Position numbers and translations under genes: made by a program. From an uncultured Gemmataceae bacterium (GTDB taxonomy: Bacteria > Planctomycetota > Planctomycetia > Gemmatales > Gemmataceae), in the NCBI GenBank assembly GCA_937923405.1, contig CALDUY010000016.1, positions 1-47,990 on the forward strand: DNA of 47,990 bases, written 5' to 3'. The notes under the pieces are model-generated. The model saw only the letters and a program-made list of their open reading frames with translations, had not been told where the DNA came from and searched no databases. Positions 42,970 through 47,990 of this stretch are shown here, one piece after another. Every line of letters starts with the position of its first letter. The first letter of the stretch is position 1.

Positions 42970-44103
42970 TTACACCTGCTCGAACTTCAGTAGTCGACAG
43001 GGAATCTTGCCGTTGAACAGCGGCACTTCCTCGGCAGGCTCCAGTCTGATTTCCCTTGCCAGTCGCGCATTGCCAGTGAAGACCCACAGCGTCCAGCCCT
43101 GAGCACGCTGGCGGAATACCTCGCCGAGTAACCGATACAAACCCACCAATGACTTCTCGTCGCCAATTCGTTCGCCGTAAGGCGGGTTACAGACAAGTAC
43201 ACCTGAGGACAAATGCGACAATTGTAGGTCGCGTAAGTCGCATTTGTGAAAGCGAAGCAGATGTCCAATACCGGCTGCTTTGGCATTGTTGATGGCAAAG
43301 GCAATAGCGTCACCGCGGACGTCCGAACCGCTGATCGGCGCAGATAGAGTGCGACCAACTCCGCGTCGCGCTTCATCGCGTAACTCCGTCCACTGTTCGA
43401 CGTCGTAATCCATCCAGCCCATGAAGCCGAATCGCTTGCGGGTCAGTCCAGGAGGTCGACGAAGGGCCAGCCAGGCAGCCTCGATAGGAAACGTACCTGA
43501 GCCACACAACGGATCGACAAAAGCGGTTTCTCCTCTCCAGCCTGTTCGCAAAATGATGGCGGCGGCCAGTGCCTCGTTCAGCGGTGCCCGAGTCTGGATC
43601 GGACGATACCCTCGCTTGTGCAGCGACATCCCCGAACTATCCAGACTCAACGTCGCGTGGTTCCGGTAGATGTGCAGGTTGAAGCCGAGCATCGGTTCTT
43701 CGGGATCGACGCTCGGTCGCGCTCCACAGCGGGCCACGAATTGGTCGCAGATAGCATCTTTGACGCGACGGGCGGCATACTGCGAATGTGTGATTGCCGA
43801 GTCGCGGACGTTGCAATCGACCGCCAGTGTGTGGCGTGGGGTCAACCATTCGGTCCAGTCAATCGACTGAACCAGGTCGTACAGTTCATCCGGCGAACGT
43901 ACCGGGCCTTCCAACAAGGGACGCAGCACACGCACCGCCGTACGCAACCAGAGATTGGCGCGGTAAAGTGTCGTCTGATCGCCGGAGAACAGGACTCCTC
44001 CGCGTCCAGGGGTCACGTCGCTGGCCCCAAGCTGCCGGAGTTCGTCGGCCAGGATCGGCTCGATGCCCCGGCCACAGGTTGCAAAATAGCGATCGCGTGT
44101 CAT
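42970..44103 (-). CDS. THUMP-domain class I SAM-dependent RNA methyltransferase (RlmL/Trm14-like)
   Basis: A 377-residue enzyme from the ATG at 44103 (MTRDRYFATCGRGIEPILADEL), chosen because the family begins with this strand and the longer frame to 44298 overlaps the divergent gene. The N-terminal part is a ferredoxin-like/THUMP domain (about 1-160). The C-terminal Rossmann methyltransferase has the acidic motif VDPLCGSGTFPIEAAWLALR, GSDVRGDAIAFAINNAKAAGI and the catalytic NPPYGERIGDE. Such NPPY enzymes make N2-methylguanosine in 23S rRNA or tRNA; the exact target is not determinable. The divergent gene starts 62 bp away, so both promoters share that space. Confidence 0.92.
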   Translation of the reverse strand: MTRDRYFATCGRGIEPILADELRQLGASDVTPGRGGVLFSGDQTTLYRANLWLRTAVRVLRPLLEGPVRSPDELYDLVQSIDWTEWLTPRHTLAVDCNVRDSAITHSQYAARRVKDAICDQFVARCGARPSVDPEEPMLGFNLHIYRNHATLSLDSSGMSLHKRGYRPIQTRAPLNEALAAAIILRTGWRGETAFVDPLCGSGTFPIEAAWLALRRPPGLTRKRFGFMGWMDYDVEQWTELRDEARRGVGRTLSAPISGSDVRGDAIAFAINNAKAAGIGHLLRFHKCDLRDLQLSHLSSGVLVCNPPYGERIGDEKSLVGLYRLLGEVFRQRAQGWTLWVFTGNARLAREIRLEPAEEVPLFNGKIPCRLLKFEQV

Positions 44104-44165
44104 CGAGTTTATTATATTGACTAGTAGCACCCTATCCGCGACACAGCAACTGGCGAGGACGACCC

Positions 44166-45353
44166 ATGAGTATGCTACCCGGGGGACAATCGCTGGAGCG
44201 CGTGCTTCCCGATCTCGACGAATTGCTCGAAGATCCGCATGCCTACCTGAGCGAAGCACCGTTAGCGTTCGGCCCACGCCGCATGTATGGACTGGCAATT
44301 CTGTTCGCCGTACCGGGAGTTTTGCTGCTACTCTCTTGTGGAATTCGCGGAGCCATCGTCGGCGAGGAATTAGCGATGGGCGTCGGATTACTCCTCGGTG
44401 CTGCCGTCTGGGCCGGTTGGTCGCTGATGATGCGCGGGCATGAGTTGGTGCTGCATCCCGAGGGAGTCGAGGTGATCTATTTCGACACGGTGATCTGGGC
44501 CCCGTGGGCGTTATTCCACGTCGAGGGACGCCCCTTCGTGCCTGACTCGGACAGTCCGCATGCGGGGTTGACCTTGCCGATCGATCGCAAGATGGTGCCC
44601 TATGTCCGCCAACAACGTTCCGGCGTAGTGCTCGCTTGGGGCCGGGCTGTTACTGGGCCACAGTGGCGGTTTAGCGGTCATGACGAAGTCGTTCTGCCGG
44701 GTCGCTACGAGATCAACTCGCTGGACATCGGTGAATTACTGTTGGTGCTGGGCCATCGGCTCGGCTCTCAGCCGCCGCGGGAGAAGCCGCCTTTCGACGC
44801 GGAACCGCTTCCTGAGTCAGAACCTTCAATCATGACGGATACCGCTGGGTGGATCACCTTGCCCTTGACGCGACTGCGATTACCTCAGTGTTGTTCCCGT
44901 TGTGCCGGGCCGCGCGACGACACCCTCACGTTGCGAGTCACGCCGCGTGTCGACTGGGTGGTGGGCATTTTCCTGGGCGGGGTACGCGGCATCGAGGTTC
45001 CGATCCCCGTTTGTACACCGTGCAAGGAGCTTATTGAAGCACGACAGCGGCGAGGCGGCTTTCTTGGTCTGGGTATCGGCATGTTGTTCGGCGTAGCGCT
45101 TGGTTTGGTACTGGCGGCCTGGTTGGGCGACTGGCGCGATGACGCGCTATGGTTGGGCACCAGCTTCGGTTTTCTTGTCGGCGCGATTTTGGGATCGGTG
45201 ACAGGTACGTTATTGACGGCCAAACTGCCGGTGCGACTGCGAAGGTATTCGCCCTCACGCGGTCTGGTTTCCGCTCAGTTCGAGAACCCACAAATCGCCC
45301 AACAAGTGCTGCAGACTATCCGAAGGCAAGATCGAACAGACGAGATTTCCTGA
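44166..45353 (+). CDS. Membrane protein with two CxxC knuckles
   Basis: A 395-residue protein of unknown function. Hydrophobic segments are at about residues 40-60 (MYGLAILFAVPGVLLLLSCGI), 68-88 and, near the C-terminus, about 300-322 (LGIGMLFGVALGLVLAAWLG) and 330-350. A PH-like beta region lies between the first helix pair and the middle (HELVLHPEGVEVIYFDTVIWAPWALFHVEG). Two CxxC pairs (PQCCSRCAGP about residue 239; VPIPVCTPCKEL about 282) could form one zinc ribbon. It is divergent from the methyltransferase. No enzymatic motif is visible. Confidence 0.72.
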   Translation: MSMLPGGQSLERVLPDLDELLEDPHAYLSEAPLAFGPRRMYGLAILFAVPGVLLLLSCGIRGAIVGEELAMGVGLLLGAAVWAGWSLMMRGHELVLHPEGVEVIYFDTVIWAPWALFHVEGRPFVPDSDSPHAGLTLPIDRKMVPYVRQQRSGVVLAWGRAVTGPQWRFSGHDEVVLPGRYEINSLDIGELLLVLGHRLGSQPPREKPPFDAEPLPESEPSIMTDTAGWITLPLTRLRLPQCCSRCAGPRDDTLTLRVTPRVDWVVGIFLGGVRGIEVPIPVCTPCKELIEARQRRGGFLGLGIGMLFGVALGLVLAAWLGDWRDDALWLGTSFGFLVGAILGSVTGTLLTAKLPVRLRRYSPSRGLVSAQFENPQIAQQVLQTIRRQDRTDEIS

Positions 45354-45790
45354 GCGACCTCGCTCTGTCTGCCTGGATGCCTCGTTGCACGTCTCAACTG
45401 CAACTGCGGAGAGGAAACGTTGTCTCCCAAGGAGTTGGTGAATCAGACCTAAAAAAACCCAGCCTGCCACGAAAGGCTCTAAGCGGATTCGTCTAACAAG
45501 CAATCACCTAGAGCGCTTTTCCAAATGGTGTAGCGGCAACGAGGGATGAAGCGCGTTCGCAGGCTAAAGCCTGCGGCTAGCTGGCCATCCGAATCGGTAG
45601 TCGCAGGCTTTCGCCTGCGCTCCGCTACCCCATGTTGTAACGCGTACTATAAATCTCTAACCACTCCTCAAACATGGTGCCAAAAAGCATATTTGAAGAG
45701 TAATTTTATCTTAATTATCGCTGACAAACAGAGATTTGCGATTCAAATAGTTCTCTTTACTTATCAGCACACTCTAGCGATCCTCGCTCA
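45354..45790. other. 437-bp gap holding the left arm of an inverted-repeat cassette and A/T-rich DNA
   Basis: No gene. Contains a small stem just after the preceding stop (GAGCGA/TCGCTC, about 45352-45365). The left inverted-repeat arm is at 45509-45649, and the rest to 45790 is clearly more A/T-rich than the neighbours. Confidence 0.7.
45509..45649. repeat. Left inverted-repeat arm of the DUF1559/lipoprotein cassette
   Basis: The outer block 45509-45563 (55 bp) is identical in reverse complement to 47876-47930. The inner block 45621-45649 (29 bp) is identical in reverse complement to 47718-47746. Between them sit two units of the CGCAGGCT palindrome family (45558-45575 and 45602-45619). Confidence 0.92.
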
Positions 45791-46246
45791 TTACTTGTAC
45801 TTGGCGACGTCGATCACGACATCCTCACCAGGTTTAACTTCAATTTGAATCTTGGATTTTTCTCGACTGAATTGGCCTTTGAGCAAGTCTGGACTGCCAT
45901 GAGGAGCTAAGGTAACCGCTACCCGATATTCGCCTGGCGGAATTCCTTTACCGTCGGTACCAATCAGTTCAAAAGAGCAATTAGCAGCATCAGTGATCGT
46001 CGCCTCATATTCGGCACCTGCGTCCACACTGCCGATTCTGATGAAGGTGACTTGTAACCCGGGATCCCCTGGGGGCAGTTTAGAGGTATCGACTTTGATC
46101 GGTAGGCCATTTTCCAGGATCCGTCCGCGGGGCTTGGTCCGTCCTTCGGCTACCTGCGACTTACTGGAACAGCCGATCATCGGCAGTAAACTAAAGCAAA
46201 TACCGAGAACTAAATAATGCTTCAAAATCACAGTTGCTTTGGTCAT
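45791..46246 (-). CDS. Small lipoprotein, carboxypeptidase-regulatory/transthyretin-like
   Basis: A 151-residue lipoprotein from the ATG at 46246; the upstream frame to 46381 is not used because AGGAG (at -13) and a classic signal peptide start here. The signal is MTKATVILKHYLVLGICFS with a lipobox MIGC (Cys26). The mature part is a beta-sandwich-like domain (VTFIRIGSVDAGAEYEATITDAANCSFELIG, GIPPGEYRVAVTLAPHG, EVKPGEDVVIDVAKYK), typical of small planctomycete lipoproteins found next to DUF1559 genes. It lies 175 bp downstream of the DUF1559 gene on the same strand. Both are inside the inverted-repeat cassette. Role unknown, possibly an envelope partner of the pseudopilin. Confidence 0.85.
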   Translation of the reverse strand: MTKATVILKHYLVLGICFSLLPMIGCSSKSQVAEGRTKPRGRILENGLPIKVDTSKLPPGDPGLQVTFIRIGSVDAGAEYEATITDAANCSFELIGTDGKGIPPGEYRVAVTLAPHGSPDLLKGQFSREKSKIQIEVKPGEDVVIDVAKYK

Positions 46247-46421
46247 GGTAGCAACAGCTCCTCTCTCTGGGAGAAACAGAGATAATTCAGATCTAAATTT
46301 TGCAGAGTCTTGCTTGGGTGGGCCATATTTTTCAGGCGTAACCAAAAAGCGGCCCGTTACTGAGAAGTACCGAGCCGCCACTTCCGATTAGCTTACTTTC
46401 AGCTACACCAGCAATCGCGGA

Positions 46422-47417
46422 CTACCAATCGTTCCCAAGCACGCCTCCGTCGCTGCGATGTCCAAGTCGCCAGAAGGTTGTATTGGCATCACAACAAGAG
46501 ATCCTGAAATTAATCAAACGTACCGAGCCATCACCAAGAAGAGCATTAAAGCCGCCAGGGTGCAGACCTCCAAAACGCCCTCCTCCATCGGTACCATCGT
46601 CCGGCAGAGGGGCTAGATCAGTCCGTCGAAGAACATCATGATCCCAACCCGCAGAATAGCCTTCGTTATCGTCCGTTCGGAAACCGCTAACCCCGCGGAT
46701 CACTTTCTTGTCGCCGGCTACTAAGGTCACTGAAGTACCATCCACCATATCCTGAATACGAATCGGTTGTCGCCGCCGGGTGCCGGGTACGCTGTCGCCT
46801 CGGTCATGATTGAACGTTCGCACAATAACACCAAAATCGGCAGAGTTGGGCCCGATCGAACCGGCATAATCAGTTTGGGCATGGACGCCGACAAAGGGAA
46901 ACCCGGATTGGGGAATGTACCAGGAGGTGGCCTGAGTCCACGCCGTCGGAGCACGTCGCGAGGGACAAAAATAGGTCTTGATCAGAGTAGCACGAGCTTG
47001 GCTCATTTGACCACCAAGCGTTGGCTGACCGCCACCTTTGTAAACGTTATCTTGTTCAATGAAGGGCAACAGTTGGAAAAGCCAGCCTGCTCGCTGTTCC
47101 GTCACGTCTACCGGTGTGGCAGCTGGAACGCTTGGATTAGGGGCCACTCCAACTACAGGGGTTCCATAAGTTGGAGCCATCGACCAATGCTGCCCACCAC
47201 TCGGCAGGAAACCCGTGGTGTCGTTGTGATTGTGCATGGCTAACCCAATTTGTTTGAGGTTATTCTGGCACTGCATGCGGGCTGCCGCCTCGCGTACTTT
47301 CTGCACAGCTGGCAGAAGCAATCCGATCAAGATGGCGATGATGGCAATAACCACCAACAGCTCGATCAAGGTGAAACCACGGTGATCTCTAAGACGCGAA
47401 AGACCCTGATGAAGCAT
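46422..47417 (-). CDS. DUF1559 pseudopilin-like protein (prepilin leader, H-X9-DG C-terminus)
   Basis: A 331-residue protein with a type IV prepilin leader: RDHRG followed by FTLIELLVVIAIIAILIGLLLPAVQ, with cleavage expected after Gly14 and Glu at mature position 5 (Glu19). The globular domain begins with KVREAAARMQCQNNLKQIGLAMHNHND and ends in the diagnostic LHPGGFNALLGDGSV (H-X9-DG). It would be processed by a prepilin peptidase and inserted into a pilus or pseudopilus. Planctomycetes carry dozens of such genes. GAGGTGA precedes the ATG. The gene lies in the inverted-repeat cassette, upstream of the lipoprotein gene, with an A/T-rich 5' region holding a possible promoter. Confidence 0.94.
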   Translation of the reverse strand: MLHQGLSRLRDHRGFTLIELLVVIAIIAILIGLLLPAVQKVREAAARMQCQNNLKQIGLAMHNHNDTTGFLPSGGQHWSMAPTYGTPVVGVAPNPSVPAATPVDVTEQRAGWLFQLLPFIEQDNVYKGGGQPTLGGQMSQARATLIKTYFCPSRRAPTAWTQATSWYIPQSGFPFVGVHAQTDYAGSIGPNSADFGVIVRTFNHDRGDSVPGTRRRQPIRIQDMVDGTSVTLVAGDKKVIRGVSGFRTDDNEGYSAGWDHDVLRRTDLAPLPDDGTDGGGRFGGLHPGGFNALLGDGSVRLINFRISCCDANTTFWRLGHRSDGGVLGNDW

Positions 47418-47523
47418 AACATCACCTCACAAAACGATGAAATGAAGCTGCGGAACGGAAGAAACAGCTAGTTGGCTGCTGATCTTTTAAATAACCGCTA
47501 AATAAAAAATGGAAGTCGTCATA

Positions 47524-47552
47524 TAAATATCAACAAGATGTGTGTCTTTCAA
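47524..47552 (-). promoter_or_regulatory. Candidate sigma70-type promoter for the DUF1559 gene
   Basis: On the minus strand TTGAAA (47547-47552) and TATTTA (47524-47529) are separated by 17 nt, about 106 nt upstream of the start codon. The surrounding DNA is A/T-rich. This is a consensus match only. Confidence 0.35.
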
Positions 47553-47717
47553 GGAAAAAGCAAAAAACTCACCTTTAATAAAAATGCACTCAACAGACTC
47601 GACAGTGAGGACACCAACAGAGACTTCTACTCAGAAGAAAACTTTCCCTGATGCCCATATTGCGATCGCTTTTCTCTGTATTTTGTACGATACTTGACTT
47701 AGCACGAAAACTCTAGT

Positions 47718-47930
47718 TAGTACGCGTTACAACATGGGGTAGCGGATCGCGGGCGAAAGCCTGCGCCTACCGGTTTTTAATGGTAGCCGCAGGGTTCAGC
47801 CTGCGTTTTTAATGGTAGCCGCAGGCAGCCGCAGCCAGGTAGCCGCAGGCTTTAGCCTGCGAAGGCAAGTTTCCACCTGCGAACGCGCTTCATCCCTCGT
47901 TGCCGCTACACCATTTGGAAAAGCGCTCTA
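47718..47930. repeat. Right inverted-repeat arm of the DUF1559/lipoprotein cassette
   Basis: Contains the reverse complements of both left-arm blocks, 47718-47746 (29 bp identical) and 47876-47930 (55 bp identical). The middle is expanded by extra units of the GTAGCCGCAGGCTTTAGCCTGCG family (perfect palindrome at 47844-47861), so this arm is 213 bp against 141 bp on the left. Confidence 0.92.
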
Positions 47931-47940
47931 AACCGAGGTT

Positions 47941-47990
47941 CCTTTCTCCTCCCAATGGGGAGAGGGGTGAAGTGGTTTCCCCTCTCTCCG
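47941..47990. repeat. CCCTCTCCCC-family repeat cut by the window edge
   Basis: CTCCTCCC-AAT-GGGGAGAGG followed by TTTCCCCTCTCTCC resembles the palindromes at 18671-18695 and 31361-31385. The element continues beyond the window, so its extent is unknown. Confidence 0.6.

Larger units (their letters stand above)
47418..47990. other. 573-bp gap: A/T-rich upstream region, right repeat arm, edge palindrome
   Basis: No gene. From the start codon outward it holds an A/T-rich stretch (47470-47715) with a candidate promoter, then the right inverted-repeat arm, then the edge repeat from 47941. Confidence 0.7.

Noticed and set aside
44104..44298. N-terminal extension of the RNA methyltransferase to 44298
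   Set aside because: Would overlap the divergent membrane-protein gene by more than 130 bp and adds sequence not seen in the family.
45546..45848. 100-codon + strand frame starting in the left repeat arm
   Set aside because: It reads through the palindromic repeats and A/T-rich spacer and overlaps the end of the lipoprotein gene; no coding signature.
42867..47880. CRISPR array based on the repeated CGCAGGCT units
   Set aside because: Units are irregularly spaced, in both orientations and without uniform spacers; no cas gene is present.
45509..47930. Standard insertion sequence or composite transposon
   Set aside because: The repeats are convincing, but the interior holds only a pseudopilin and a lipoprotein gene with no transposase or recombinase, and no target duplication was recognised at the ends.

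Overview
The window looks like a chromosomal segment of a planctomycete, most likely of the Gemmataceae/Gemmatales type. The evidence is the gene content. There is a DUF1549/DUF1553 (PSD1) plus DUF1501 gene pair, a DUF1559 pseudopilin with an H-X9-DG C-terminus next to a small lipoprotein, a DUF1080 protein, a PQQ-like propeller with a WRGPNRD start, and very large proteins with glycine/proline-rich low-complexity tracts. The DNA is moderately GC-rich. No rRNA, CRISPR array, transposase or phage gene is visible.

Layout. 1-1.85 kb: the 3' part of a TadG/vWA-type surface protein with a G22-S-P8 tract. 1.9-3.6 kb: catalytic subunit of a B12-dependent acyl-CoA mutase. 3.7-8.3 kb: the DUF1501 and PSD1-cytochrome pair. 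8.5-13.7 kb: HEAT-like exported protein, phosphosugar mutase, a 630-bp structured intergenic region, aspartate-semialdehyde dehydrogenase (asd) and a Fur-family regulator. 13.8-16.2 kb: PQQ-propeller protein and a SurA/PpiC-type prolyl isomerase. 16.3-23.5 kb: a three-gene operon in which every protein carries a HlyD-type adaptor. These are a GAF-GAF-TM-HlyD protein, a HlyD protein with a seven-bladed WD40 propeller inserted in its barrel, and a PqqD-M50 protease-HlyD protein. 23.6-27 kb: small hypothetical gene, tRNA-Cys, DUF1080 protein, glycosyltransferase and DUF2203 protein. 27.3-31.2 kb: a 1319-aa acidic/TM/coiled-coil/TPR protein. 31.2-33.9 kb: an inverted-repeat element, a tandem metallo-beta-lactamase-fold protein and a PepSY-type membrane protein. 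34.7-42.8 kb: an HTH-pseudoreceiver protein, then a PilM-PilN-like fusion and two single-pass Gly-rich proteins, probably a diverged type IV pilus/type II secretion inner-membrane platform. 43-45.4 kb: THUMP-type RNA methyltransferase and a Cys-rich membrane protein. 45.5-47.9 kb: a cassette carrying a lipoprotein gene and a DUF1559 pseudopilin gene, bounded by long inverted repeats that share an identical 55-bp outer block and an identical 29-bp inner block.

How the genes may work together. Many products face the periplasm or cell surface: adaptors, propellers, foldase, pseudopilin, lipoprotein and PSD1/DUF1501. The pilM-like gene, its two neighbours and the DUF1559 pseudopilin fit a pilus/secretion theme. 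The three-gene HlyD operon is the best candidate for an undescribed system. It would link cytosolic GAF sensing, a periplasmic propeller platform and an intramembrane protease with a possible peptide-binding PqqD domain, with no ABC, RND or outer-membrane-factor gene beside it. The second strong lead is the inverted-repeat-bounded DUF1559/lipoprotein cassette, which may be a mobile or recombining unit. All functional statements rest on motif reading; no database search was run.
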